From Calothrix sp. FI2-JRJ7 (GTDB lineage Bacteria; Cyanobacteriota; Cyanobacteriia; Cyanobacteriales; Nostocaceae): a stretch of 64,000 nt of DNA. The first letter of the stretch is position 1, and the number at the start of each line of letters is the position of its first letter. The position numbers were made by a program, and so were the translations under genes. Below are positions 30,099 through 38,936 of this stretch, piece by piece. Under the pieces are notes generated by a model that saw nothing but the letters and a program-made list of their open reading frames with translations, was not told where the DNA came from and searched no databases. The stretch lies in assembly GCA_019359675.1 (NCBI GenBank), contig JAHHGX010000001.1, forward strand, positions 38,242-102,241. The letters run 5' to 3'.

Positions 30099-31445
30099 AT
30101 GGCTAACAAAACCAAAAAAATTAACGCCCCCCGTGAACAGCAACGCGGGCAATCCCTCAAAATTAAGGGTAAGCGCGTAGTTGGAAATTCAGTTGGAACT
30201 CCAAGAAGAGCTAATGGCAACGGTAGTAGCGCTCCTAGTCCGCGTCCACAAGCTAAGTTATCGCTGCCAAATCTATCGAAAAAGGGATTTGACAAAAATA
30301 GAGATAGAGACAGAGATAGAGACACAGACAGAGATATCGATAGTCCCGTTCCCAGTCCTCGCCTAAACGGTAAATTTTCATCTCCATCAGTTAAGCCAAT
30401 TAATAGCAAGCGAGTTGAGAACAAGCAATTCGACGGCAAGCGAGATGAAGGTAAAAAATATGAAGGTAAATTTGAGGGTAAATCCGAGGGTCGCAAATTC
30501 GAGGGTCGCAAATTTGAGGCTCGAAAAAGTGAAAGCGCTCTTCCAACTCGCCAAGGTGTGAGAATTAAAGGCAAACGAGTGGTTCCGCATTCCATTGGTG
30601 CTGCAAGTCGATTTGTTAAAGACGACGACATCGCCGAATTTGATACAGATACACAGTCAGAAAGTAGTGACATGATTTATGGTCGTCACCCTGTTTTGAC
30701 GGCATTAGAAGGTACACGTCATCTTAACCGTATCTGGATTACTCCTCGTTTGCGCTATGACCCCCGTTTTCATTCGTTAATTCTTCAGGCGAAAGAAAAT
30801 GGTACAGTAATCGATGAAGTTGAACCAAGGCGGCTAGACCAAATTACTGAACAAGCAAATCACCAAGGTGTAGCAGCACAAGTAGCTCCCTACAACTATG
30901 CTGATTTGCATGATTTAATCACTCAAGCCTTTAAAAAGAGCTACGCACCAGTAATTGTGGTCGCAGACGGCATCACCGATCCCCATAACCTCGGCGCCAT
31001 TATTCGTACTGCTGAAGCTATTGGCGCCCACGGGTTGGTCATACCACAACGACGTTGTGCTGGTATCACTTCCACAGTTATGAAAGTCGCAGCAGGTGCG
31101 TTAGAAAACTTTACCGTTTCAAGGGTGACAAACCTAAGCCGTGCATTAGAAGATTTAAAAGCAGCGGGCTTTTGGATTTACGGCACTGCCGATGATGCAA
31201 GCGTTCCACTGCACTCAGTTGATTTTGGCAACCCCAAAGACGACAAAAAACTCAGCCCCATCGTTATTGTTATTGGCTCTGAGGGTGAAGGTCTTAGTTT
31301 GCTGACACAGCGCGCATGTGATGTTTTGGTGTCAATTCCCTTATCCGGGAAGACTCCTAGCCTCAATGCGTCCGTAGCAGCAGGTATGACACTTTACGAA
31401 ATTTATCGTCAACGTTGGGTAAATACCTTACATCCTGATAAGTAA
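30099..31445 (+). CDS. TrmH/RlmB-family 23S rRNA 2'-O-methyltransferase with long basic N-terminus
   Basis: 448 residues; the catalytic part is about 250. Residues 1-185 are low-complexity and charged ([31 protein letters not shown]), bounded by two similar pieces, [12 protein letters not shown] and [12 protein letters not shown], suggesting an internal duplication. The SpoU substrate-binding domain starts at [14 protein letters not shown]. The SPOUT knot follows with [29 protein letters not shown] and [18 protein letters not shown]. It probably methylates a guanosine ribose in 23S rRNA (RlmB, G2251 in E. coli). The basic extension may bind rRNA. Adjacent to Mini-III. Confidence 0.93.
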   Translation: MANKTKKINAPREQQRGQSLKIKGKRVVGNSVGTPRRANGNGSSAPSPRPQAKLSLPNLSKKGFDKNRDRDRDRDTDRDIDSPVPSPRLNGKFSSPSVKPINSKRVENKQFDGKRDEGKKYEGKFEGKSEGRKFEGRKFEARKSESALPTRQGVRIKGKRVVPHSIGAASRFVKDDDIAEFDTDTQSESSDMIYGRHPVLTALEGTRHLNRIWITPRLRYDPRFHSLILQAKENGTVIDEVEPRRLDQITEQANHQGVAAQVAPYNYADLHDLITQAFKKSYAPVIVVADGITDPHNLGAIIRTAEAIGAHGLVIPQRRCAGITSTVMKVAAGALENFTVSRVTNLSRALEDLKAAGFWIYGTADDASVPLHSVDFGNPKDDKKLSPIVIVIGSEGEGLSLLTQRACDVLVSIPLSGKTPSLNASVAAGMTLYEIYRQRWVNTLHPDK

Positions 31446-31553
31446 GCGACAATTTCTTGGAAAAAGTTAGAGTAAAAGAGTATAAAGAAATGTAAACACA
31501 CTTTTTCAACGTACCTTTTACACACAACTCAAAACATCTACTTGGTGAAAGCC

Positions 31554-31856
31554 ATGACAAGCGTTTGGAATAACTTCAGAGAATTGTTGATCAACGTATA
31601 TCAAAATATTGGTATGGCGTGGTGGGTCGAGGTTAAAACTCAGTCCCCTCGCTGCACCTATTATTTCGGTCCATTCCTAACTTCAGCAGAAGCAAGTGCC
31701 TCTCGTAAAGGTTATATCGATGACCTTGAACAAGAAGGCGCCACAGGGGTATCTGTTATAGTCAAGCGCTGCAAACCTGGTGTTTTGACCGTAGCAGATG
31801 ACCTGGGGGAATTGACTGACCGTAAAGTTCAGCCTATCTTTAGCGGTCAAATGTAA
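31554..31856 (+). CDS. DUF1816 domain protein
   Basis: 100 residues from ATG 31554; a GTG at 31542 is in frame but adds nothing conserved. AWWVEVKTQSPRCTYYFGPF and SAEASASRKGYIDDLEQEGA are the DUF1816 core, a family found mainly in cyanobacteria and often linked to phycobilisome/stress genes. Function unknown. Soluble, no signal peptide. It is 108 bases downstream of the methyltransferase. Confidence 0.85.
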   Translation: MTSVWNNFRELLINVYQNIGMAWWVEVKTQSPRCTYYFGPFLTSAEASASRKGYIDDLEQEGATGVSVIVKRCKPGVLTVADDLGELTDRKVQPIFSGQM

Positions 31857-31952
31857 CTAAAGGCTTGTATCGTTTCCCAGCTTTTGCTCTGGGGAACGCA
31901 TTAAGTCTTTGATCAACACATAAATCTTTCCTTGAAACACTTTTTCAATAAC

Positions 31953-31985
31953 ATCTTGTGGAACAGGCATCCCTGCCTGTTCATT
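31953..31985. repeat. CTTGTGG...AGGCATCCCTGCCT repeat
   Basis: ATCTTGTGGAACAGGCA followed by its partly complementary TGCCTG. Same family as 11849-11878, 21283-21313 and 32907-32982; it abuts the amidase remnant. Confidence 0.65.
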
Positions 31986-32218
31986 CAAGGTGGGGTTTGA
32001 TAACCTTCAGTAAACACAGCAAGTTGCCGCGCAATACTTAATAATTCCATTTCCTTCCACCGTTTACCAATAATTTGTATACCAATAGGTAATCCTGTAT
32101 CATCTTTACCAATGGGGATCACCACAACCGGATGTCCGGTAAAAGCAAACGGCATCCATACGGTTTTGTTTTTAACCGATACAATATAGATTAAGTTAAT
32201 TATATTAACTTTTAGTTA
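31986..32218 (-). pseudogene. Amidase (AS family), C-terminal remnant
   Basis: A minus-strand frame reads WMPFAFTGHPVVVIPIGKDD, then GLPIGIQIIGKRWKEMELL, and ends FTEGYQTPP-stop. This is the typical C-terminus of amidase-signature enzymes. The catalytic Ser-Ser-Lys core is missing: the frame runs only to about 32218, where the TetR operator-like palindromes begin. The stop codon is embedded at the edge of a repeat (31953-31985). A 5' truncation of roughly 400 residues is implied. Confidence 0.8.
32193..32211. promoter_or_regulatory. Palindromic operator candidate 1 upstream of TetR
   Basis: AAGTTAAT and ATTAACTT, perfect eight-base arms with spacer TAT. With the neighbouring palindrome it forms a tandem pair 46-86 bases before the TetR ATG, the expected place for autoregulation. 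Confidence 0.6.
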
Positions 32219-32233
32219 ATTGTGTTAACTAAA
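32211..32233. promoter_or_regulatory. Palindromic operator candidate 2 upstream of TetR
   Basis: TTTAGTTAA and TTAACTAAA, perfect nine-base arms, spacer TTGTG. Shares the AGTTAA/TTAACT core with candidate 1. Confidence 0.6.
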
Positions 32234-32249
32234 TTATTTGTACGGATAT

Positions 32250-32276
32250 ATAGACGCGATATATCGTGTCTCTACA
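32250..32276. repeat. AGACGCGATATATCGTGTCTCTAC palindrome
   Basis: GACGCGATATATCGTGTC followed by TCTAC just before the TetR ATG. Member of the GAGACG palindrome family. It separates the operator candidates from the gene and would be in its 5' untranslated region. Confidence 0.6.
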
Positions 32277-32278
32277 CT

Positions 32279-32869
32279 ATGGGGCGCCCAACAAAAGGAA
32301 ATTCTTTAACGAGACAGGATGTAATAGAGGCGGCAATTAGCTGTTTGGAGGAAGAAGGAGAAGCAGCGCTTGGTGTAAATCGAGTCGCGCGTGAGTTAGG
32401 TATTAAACCACCAGCGATTTATAAGCATCTTGATGGAAACGCAGCATTACGGAAAGCAGTAGTCTTAGAAGTGTGGCAAAAATATTTAATGTATTGTGAA
32501 CAACAAACCACACAATTAAGTGAACCTCGCGAAATGTTGCTTGCAGGTGGACACGCAACACGTAACTTTGCACGCATATATCCGGCATTTTACAGATTGA
32601 TGATGCAATATCAGCTACAACCTAGTGACCCAGATGCAGGTATAGTAATTCAGAAATCCCTTAGTTTTTTAAAAAACTCACTGCGTTTATATGAATTAAA
32701 CGAAAATCAACTAATTGATGTAATGCGGATGGTAAATGCTGCCATTACAGGGTTTATTTCTATAGAACAAGCAGGGTTAATGACATTAAAACGTTCAACC
32801 GATGAAAGTTATGAAGTTATGCTTAATGCGTTGCTGGTCGCAATTGAACATATCCGTTCAACAAGCTAA
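32279..32869 (+). CDS. TetR/AcrR family transcriptional regulator
   Basis: 196 residues from ATG 32279 (MGRPTKGNSLTRQDVIEAAI). The longer frame from 32222 overlaps the operator palindromes and adds no conserved sequence. The HTH is VNRVARELGIKPPAIYKHLD. The ligand domain has the RNFARIYPAFYRLM and AAITGFISIEQAG pattern of the TetR C-terminal family that often controls neighbouring enzymes. The divergent neighbour is only an amidase fragment, so its original target may be lost. Confidence 0.92.
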   Translation: MGRPTKGNSLTRQDVIEAAISCLEEEGEAALGVNRVARELGIKPPAIYKHLDGNAALRKAVVLEVWQKYLMYCEQQTTQLSEPREMLLAGGHATRNFARIYPAFYRLMMQYQLQPSDPDAGIVIQKSLSFLKNSLRLYELNENQLIDVMRMVNAAITGFISIEQAGLMTLKRSTDESYEVMLNALLVAIEHIRSTS

Positions 32870-32906
32870 TCATAACCAAGGTATTTTTAACTTAAGTATA
32901 GTTTAT

Positions 32907-32982
32907 ATCTTGTGGGATGGGCGTCAATGCCCGTTTTATCTCAATAAAAGTAAAAGCGGGCAAGGATGCCCACTCCACAAGA
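32907..32982. repeat. Composite CTTGTGG...CCACAAG inverted repeat
   Basis: Outer ends CTTGTGGGATGGGC and GCCCACTCCACAAG are complementary apart from two bases. Inner GGGC...GCCC hairpins sit on each side of a short A-rich centre. The most complete copy of the family in the window. Confidence 0.7.
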
Positions 32983-33126
32983 AAAGCAAAATTTAATTTT
33001 CAAAACTTTACAAGGTTATGTGTTGATGAATACATTAAAAATTAATATAATTTCTGTCCTCAGCTATAAAAAAAATAATCAATTTTGTAGTAATTTAGAT
33101 ATTAAGAAATTATTGTAAAAATAATC

Positions 33127-33155
33127 TAGAGACGTGATTAATGATGTCTCTACAT
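33127..33155. repeat. AGAGACGTGATTAATGATGTCTCTAC repeat
   Basis: TAGAGACGTGATTAATGATGTCTCTA, imperfect palindrome of the GAGACG family upstream of the sensor kinase. Confidence 0.6.
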
Positions 33156-33214
33156 TCTTTTCTTGCATCTACCTTTTACTTAATTATGTAGAGGGAATTT
33201 ATTATTTTCTTCAA

Positions 33215-34395
33215 ATGGATTTAAAACAATTCTTCATCAGAAAGTTGACACAATTGTAAATAATTGGGTTAAAGCAGTTTACTCGGATTCTAAGATTAAA
33301 AGCAGTATTTTACTACCTTATGCAAGTGTAAAAAATCATATACCTCATTTGTTAACGGCAATGGCAAATCTTATTTCTCAATCAACCGAAAATGATGCTA
33401 AATTACTGGTTTGGGCAAGTTTAGAGCATGGTACAGAGAGAGCAAAATTCGGTTTTGAGCCTACAGAAATTGCGCGCGAGTACCATTTATTGCGTCAAGA
33501 GGTACTTTCAGCATTAGAAAGTGATTTACAGTTTGCCACAGGTACAGAAGTTATGCGGGTTGTGAAGTTGATTGATGCAGTAATTGATGAAGCTATTGCT
33601 CAAGCGTTTGTAAGCTATACACAGGAGCGAGTGCTGGAAATGGAGCAGTTGCATAGTCAATTATTACTTACAAATGAGGAATTAAATCGTTTGGTAAATG
33701 CTACTCAAGAGAATATCTCTCACTTAGCACACGAACTTAAAACTCCATTACATTCAATTATTAACTACTCAGATTTATTTTTGCGCCAAGTACGAAAACG
33801 TTCTGAGTTAAAAGATTCGGTTCCTAGTATTGAACATATTGAGCGCGTGTTACGTAATGGGCGCCAGTTAATCTGTCTAATAAATTCAGCGTTGGAGCTT
33901 TCGCGATGTGAAGCTGGAAAAATGCAATTGCGGTTAGTCAATTCACGTGTAAAGTCTGTAATTAATAGCGCGATTGAAATAATGGAACCGTTAGCCCAAG
34001 CAAAACAATTGCCAATAATGGTAGATTATACACTTGCTCCAGATAAAGTTAAAACAGACCCTTTGCGATTACAGCAAATTATTACAAATCTTCTCAGCAA
34101 TGCAATACGCTACACAAAGTTCGGGAGCATAACATTAACTTGCTACAGTTTATCTGATCAACAGTGGATGATTGTAATTATTGATACTGGAATCGGAATT
34201 TCTTTGGAAGAACAATCCCGTGTGTTTGAGCCGTTTTATCGAGGTGCTTCTAATGTGCCTAAACCCGATAGTACTGGTTTAGGGCTACCAATTGTTAAAC
34301 AACTAGTAAAGCTAATGCAGGGTGAAATTTTTTTAGAATCGCAGGTTGGGGTTGGTACTACTTTTACTTTGATTTTACCTGTAGAAGTGAAATAA
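33215..34395 (+). CDS. Sensor histidine kinase, probable frameshift close to the start
   Basis: The main frame gives a soluble kinase. Its N-terminal region (HQKVDTIVNNWVKAVYSDSK, then YASVKNHIPHLLTAMANLIS) has an RsbRD-like helical look. HisKA has SHLAHELKTPLHSIINYSDL with the phosphorylatable His, and HATPase_c has QIITNLLSNAIRYTKF, DTGIGI and TGLGLPIVKQL. There is no ATG at the head of this frame. An ATG at 33215 reads MDLKQ then needs one extra base near 33228 to join the kinase frame. Either one base was lost or translation starts at an internal TTG (33349) or non-standard codon. No membrane helix. No regulator is adjacent. Confidence 0.85.
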
Positions 34396-34693
34396 TGAAC
34401 TGTAATAATGTTAGTGTTACAAATATTTACAAATGTCTTTTATCATTACAAAACAAGCTGCCAAACTTGCCATATTAATGTGTTAGTGAACACAAAATAA
34501 ATTAAGAACAATCTCCTCCCTAGGGTATAGAATCAGTAAGTATTAGTAGTAGTAACTTTTAAATTGAAGAGTTACTTCTGTGGGAGTAAACTGCATCGCT
34601 ACTAGATAAATCGTCAAGTTTGTTTTCTTTAAGTCATCAAAAGCCTTTTCTACTTGGTTGCAATTAACTAAAAGGAGGACGTAAGTAGAATAC

Positions 34694-36922
34694 ATGGCAA
34701 GAAAATACCCTAAGTTTAGTCAAGACCTTGCACAAGACCCAACCACGCGGCGCCTATGGTACGCGATGGCTATGGGTAATGATTTTGAGAGTCATGACGG
34801 AATGACTGAAGAGAATCTTTACCAAAGGATTTTCGCAACTCACTTCGGTCACGTGGCAATTATCTTTTTGTGGGCATCTAGCCTACTATTCCATGTTGCT
34901 TGGCAAGGTAATTTTCAACAGTGGATTAAAGACCCAATTCATATTCGTCCGATTGCTCACGCGATTTGGGATCCACATTTTGGTAAACCAGCAATAGATG
35001 CTTTTACTCAAGCTGGTGCATCTAATCCAGTTAACATTGCTTACTCTGGTGTTTATCATTGGTGGTACACCATTGGTATGCGAACGAACAATGACTTGTA
35101 TCAGGGTTCAATATTCTTATTACTGTTAGCAGCAGTGTTTCTGTTTGCTGGTTGGTTACATTTACAACCAAAGTTTCGTCCAAGTTTAGCTTGGTTTAAG
35201 AGCGCTGAACCTCGGCTGAATCACCACTTAGCTGGTTTGTTTGGAGTCAGTTGTTTAGCTTGGGCTGGTCACTTAATTCACGTTGCTATTCCAGAATCGC
35301 GTGGTATTCATGTCGGTTGGGATAATTTTCTGACGACACTACCACATCCAGAAGGTCTGGGGCCTTTCTTTCGAGGTGATTGGGCTGTTTATGCTCAAAA
35401 TCCAGATACTGCTGGACATATGTTTGGTACGTCCCAAGGCGCCGGAACTGCAATTCTGTCATTTTTAGGTGGTTTCCATCCTCAAACACAGTCTTTATGG
35501 CTGACGGATATGGCGCATCACCACTTGGCATTAGCAGTTATTTTTATCATTGCTGGTCACCAGTACCGCACTAACTTCGGGATTGGGCATAGCATCAAAG
35601 AGATGCTAAATGCTAAAAATTTCTTTGGCATTAAAACCGAAGGTCAATTCAACTTACCTCACCAAGGACTATACGATACCTACAATAACTCGCTGCATTT
35701 TCAATTATCGATTCACTTGGCAGCACTAGGTACTGCTCTTTCTTTGGTCGCGCAGCATATGTACGCTTTACCTCCTTATGCTTTTATGGCTAAGGATTAT
35801 ACAACTCAGGTAACTCTGTACACGCACCACCAATATCTTGCTGGCTTCTTTATGGTTGGCGCCTTTGCCCATGCTGGAATTTTCTGGGTTCGAGATTATG
35901 ACCCAGAACAAAATAGGGGCAATGTTCTCGACCGAGTACTCAAACACAAAGAAGCGATTATTTCCCATTTGAGTTGGGTATCTTTATTCCTTGGGTTCCA
36001 CACTTTAGGGCTATATGTTCACAATGATGTAGTCGTTGCGTTTGGAACTCCTGAGAAGCAAATCTTGGTTGAACCTGTGTTTGCTCAGTTTGTGCAAGCG
36101 GCGCAAGGTAAAGCCATATATGGCATGAATGTGCTGCTGTCGAATCCAGATAGCTTGGCATTTACAGCTTACCCAAACCACGCTAACATGTGGTTGCCAA
36201 ATTGGTTGGATGCCATCAACTCTGGCTCTAACTCTTTATTCCTAACTATTGGCCCTGGAGATTTCTTAGTTCACCACGCTATTGCTTTGGGTCTACACAC
36301 CACTACATTAATTTGTGTTAAGGGTGCATTAGACGCGCGTGGAACAAAGTTAATGCCTGATAAAAAGGACTTTGGCTTTACCTTCCCCTGCGATGGTCCT
36401 GGTCGTGGTGGTACTTGTCAAACTTCTGCTTGGCAACAATCTTTCTTCTTAGCTATATTCTGGATGCTCAACTTGCTTGGATGGACGACTTTCTACTTCC
36501 ATTGGAAGCACCTTGGTATTTGGCAAGGAAACGTAGCTCAGTTTAACGAGAATTCTACCTACTTGATGGGCTGGTTCCGCGATTATTTATGGGCTAACTC
36601 GGCTCAAGTAATTAACGGCTACAACCCCTATGGTACGAGCAATTTATCTGTATGGGCTTGGATGTTCTTGTTTGGACACCTCGTGTGGGCAACTGGTTTT
36701 ATGTTCCTCATCGCTTGGCGTGGTTACTGGCAAGAGTTGATAGAAACTTTGGTATGGGCACACGAACGCACTCCGTTAGCTAACTTAGTCCGCTGGAAAG
36801 ATAAACCTGTTGCTTTAACTATCGTCCAAGGCTGGTTGATAGGTTTGGTTCACTTTACAGTTGGTTACATTCTGACTTTCGCAGCATTTATGATACCTGC
36901 AACTGCTGGAAAATTTGGATGA
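34694..36922 (+). CDS. psaB: Photosystem I P700 chlorophyll a apoprotein A2, stand-alone copy
   Basis: 742 residues, full length, eleven membrane helices. It starts [20 protein letters not shown] and contains [17 protein letters not shown], whose two cysteines ligate the shared F(X) [4Fe-4S] cluster. Histidine-rich helices ([29 protein letters not shown]) coordinate chlorophyll. No psaA is upstream, unlike the standard psaAB operon; heterocystous cyanobacteria carry additional psaB copies away from psaA, so this is probably such a paralogue. AAGGAGG lies 15 bases before the ATG. A strong terminator follows at 36976-37014. Confidence 0.95.
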   Translation: MARKYPKFSQDLAQDPTTRRLWYAMAMGNDFESHDGMTEENLYQRIFATHFGHVAIIFLWASSLLFHVAWQGNFQQWIKDPIHIRPIAHAIWDPHFGKPAIDAFTQAGASNPVNIAYSGVYHWWYTIGMRTNNDLYQGSIFLLLLAAVFLFAGWLHLQPKFRPSLAWFKSAEPRLNHHLAGLFGVSCLAWAGHLIHVAIPESRGIHVGWDNFLTTLPHPEGLGPFFRGDWAVYAQNPDTAGHMFGTSQGAGTAILSFLGGFHPQTQSLWLTDMAHHHLALAVIFIIAGHQYRTNFGIGHSIKEMLNAKNFFGIKTEGQFNLPHQGLYDTYNNSLHFQLSIHLAALGTALSLVAQHMYALPPYAFMAKDYTTQVTLYTHHQYLAGFFMVGAFAHAGIFWVRDYDPEQNRGNVLDRVLKHKEAIISHLSWVSLFLGFHTLGLYVHNDVVVAFGTPEKQILVEPVFAQFVQAAQGKAIYGMNVLLSNPDSLAFTAYPNHANMWLPNWLDAINSGSNSLFLTIGPGDFLVHHAIALGLHTTTLICVKGALDARGTKLMPDKKDFGFTFPCDGPGRGGTCQTSAWQQSFFLAIFWMLNLLGWTTFYFHWKHLGIWQGNVAQFNENSTYLMGWFRDYLWANSAQVINGYNPYGTSNLSVWAWMFLFGHLVWATGFMFLIAWRGYWQELIETLVWAHERTPLANLVRWKDKPVALTIVQGWLIGLVHFTVGYILTFAAFMIPATAGKFG

Positions 36923-36975
36923 TGTTTTGATTTATGTGACTTAAAAATTTGATATTCTCTAACCTTTAGCCATTT

Positions 36976-37014
36976 TTCCCTCTTACTTTGCCAGTATAGA
37001 GGGAATTTATTTTT
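36976..37014 (+). terminator. Rho-independent terminator of psaB
   Basis: TTCCCTCT and AGAGGGAA arms with a 14-base loop, followed by TTTATTTTT, 54 bases after the psaB stop. Confidence 0.8.
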
Positions 37015-37081
37015 CTTGAATAATATTATATATGGGTCGTAAAAAATTACGGCGCCCTAATTAGTTAAAAACCTGGTTTTT

Positions 37082-37880
37082 TTAGCTTACAAATGTGGAT
37101 GTTGTAAAAAACCAAAGCGTTAAGGCAAGGGTGGCAATAGCAACTGTTGTACTTACTGGGTGCTTCTGGGCTTTTACATACCAACTTCCCGAACGAATCC
37201 ATCCTTGATGTGTTCCCCGCTCGTGCATTCCATAACTAGGTTTGTAAAGCGCATTGTCTTCCCTATCCTTTGAGGGACAGTCAGATTGTTGAGAATAATA
37301 CATCCATGCTTCCATTAACTTATCCATAAGTCGTGGCGCCAAAGCACCCAACACAGCAAAGAATTTAGCTTGGAAACCAACGTACCAACGTACATATTAC
37401 GTTTTTGATGTTCTGCCGAATACAAAATCGCTTCAGCTACCGCTTCAGGTGGATATATCATGCCGCGATGCGCTGGTTGCTTAGATATATAGCTGCGAGC
37501 ATGTTCATTGTATGGAGTATCAATTCGTCCTGGGTGAATTAATGTCACTGAGACAGGCGTTCTTTCTTTTTCCTACTCCATCCGCAGCGCATCTGTCCAC
37601 CCATGAAGCGCGTGTTTTGCACAGCAATAAGTTGGTTGAATTGGTGTTGCACTGCCTCCGCGCTCCTTAAAGTGTCTAACAGCAGCGCGCGAACCGTAAA
37701 CAGTACCCCAAAAGTCTGTATAAAACATGCGCTTGATGTCTGGTATGGTTACGTCCATGCAGCGACCAAATATTGATACACCTGCATTATTAACCCAAGT
37801 ATCAAAGCTGCCAAATTCTGCAATTGCTTTTTCTGCTATGCGATTAAGATCTTCTTCTTTTCCTACGTCGGCGCCTACAT
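37082..37880 (-). pseudogene. Short-chain dehydrogenase/reductase, heavily decayed
   Basis: Reading downward on the minus strand: GADVGKEEDLNRI and FDTWVNNAGVSIFGR (Rossmann NNAG motif), GTVYGSRAAVRHFKERGG, then an internal deletion where the catalytic Ser segment should be, TYCCAKHALHGWTDALRME with the Tyr-x-x-x-Lys site, and an in-frame TAG. It then continues RTPVSVTLIHPGRIDTPYNE, and a tandem eight-base duplication (37377-37392) shifts frame before LGALAPRLMDKLMEAWMYYS and a C-terminal membrane helix. The nucleotide-binding start is missing; homology ends near GGCGCC at 37870-37875. Four lesions make it clearly dead. Confidence 0.9.
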
Positions 37881-37954
37881 AAAAGCTAGAAGTTTTGAAT
37901 ACTTTATACTAATGAATTCAAAGGCACCTATCATTGTAGTGTATCATAAAATAC

Positions 37955-38137
37955 CTAATTTCTTTCAGACATCTTTGAGCGTAACCTTTGTGCCAAAAAA
38001 TTTATGAACTCTTTGTTTTGACGTAATGCCCCAACTTCGGCGCCTAAATCATCTATTGCTGATAAAATAAACTCTGTGCCATCAGGTAGTACAAGCTTAA
38101 GGGTATCATGCTCTGCTAATTCAATTAAGTCAGCCAC
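37955..38137 (-). CDS. Small antitoxin-like protein, 60 residues
   Basis: It starts at GTG 38137, overlapping the stop of an upstream small frame. TLKLVLPDGTEFILSAIDDL and ALRQNKEFINFLAQRLRSKM resemble the small cyanobacterial proteins paired with toxins (short beta sheet, then a helix that could insert in a toxin). No toxin follows. The assignment is tentative. Confidence 0.5.
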   Translation of the reverse strand: MADLIELAEHDTLKLVLPDGTEFILSAIDDLGAEVGALRQNKEFINFLAQRLRSKMSERN

Positions 38138-38272
38138 TCTTAAATTCGACTCTGCTAGTACCGTGCGGCGTAAATACGCCTACCATTTTCAAAGGCTGCA
38201 AATCATGATTTTTTCAAGGCTCGTAATGGTGGGTTTATTTCCGCCGTCGTATACTAGTTTAATTGTTCTCAC
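38130..38272 (-). pseudogene. Tiny gene with A-run frameshift upstream of antitoxin-like gene
   Basis: GTG 38272 follows GGGAGGTGAATTT, a very good ribosome site. The frame begins MRTIKLVYDGGNKPTITSLE and stops at MICSL. Dropping one A from a run of six after the LE codons joins it to NHDLQPLKMVGVFTPHGTSR then VEFKSG and a TGA that overlaps the next gene's GTG. Either a one-base lesion or slippage at the A run. The coupled arrangement suggests a two-gene unit with 37955-38137. Product not recognised. Confidence 0.45.
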
Positions 38273-38294
38273 AAATTCACCTCCCAAATTTTAA

Positions 38295-38936
38295 AGTTTT
38301 AATATAAAAAAATTTATTATCTTTTTTATACACAATATAAACTAAACTACCTAACGAAAGCTTTTACTTTTCAAATATCTCGAATAAATGTATTGTTGGA
38401 TACAGAAAAAATTAATATAATCTCATTCCTAAGTTAGAAAAATAATTACCAAATTAGTGATAAAGTCTTGAGGCGCAACATATCATCGCTTAAAGATAAG
38501 TACATTTATTTTAAATCATTTTGTGGCTATATATACAAAATAACTATTGCAGTTTTGAATGATTCGTATAGAACTGCTATATATGTGTGAACTGTTGAAT
38601 ATGTTAAAAATTTAATCAAAGTAATATAAGTTGATTTATAAAATCAATTTTAATTTCATGAAATTACTACTAAAGGTATAGGTTGCAAAAAAGAGTTCAA
38701 AACTTTCGGCAGAAGATAAATAAATTTATATAAAGTAATTTTATGTTTATTGGTTTACGAATAAAACTTCAAATAAGGACACGCGAATTTCCAAAGATAA
38801 TTAAGTAAAATCAAAAACTACTAAACTTCACTTCATATCTTACAGGGACTTGTCTGCCCTTATTTTGTGAACTTTTACAACTTATATCATTTGTAAAATA
38901 CTCTGATTCGATATTCATCAAAAATCGAGAAAATTT
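38295..38936. other. AT-rich intergenic region, no gene seen
   Basis: About 640 bases of very AT-rich DNA with no credible frame on either strand. It presumably holds the promoter and long leader of the glycosyltransferase-Glf gene. No repeat of the families seen elsewhere was noted. Confidence 0.5.

Noticed and set aside
30077..30673. 198-residue minus-strand frame with Ser/Leu repeats
   Set aside because: It is the antisense of the low-complexity Arg/Asp/Lys extension of the methyltransferase gene.
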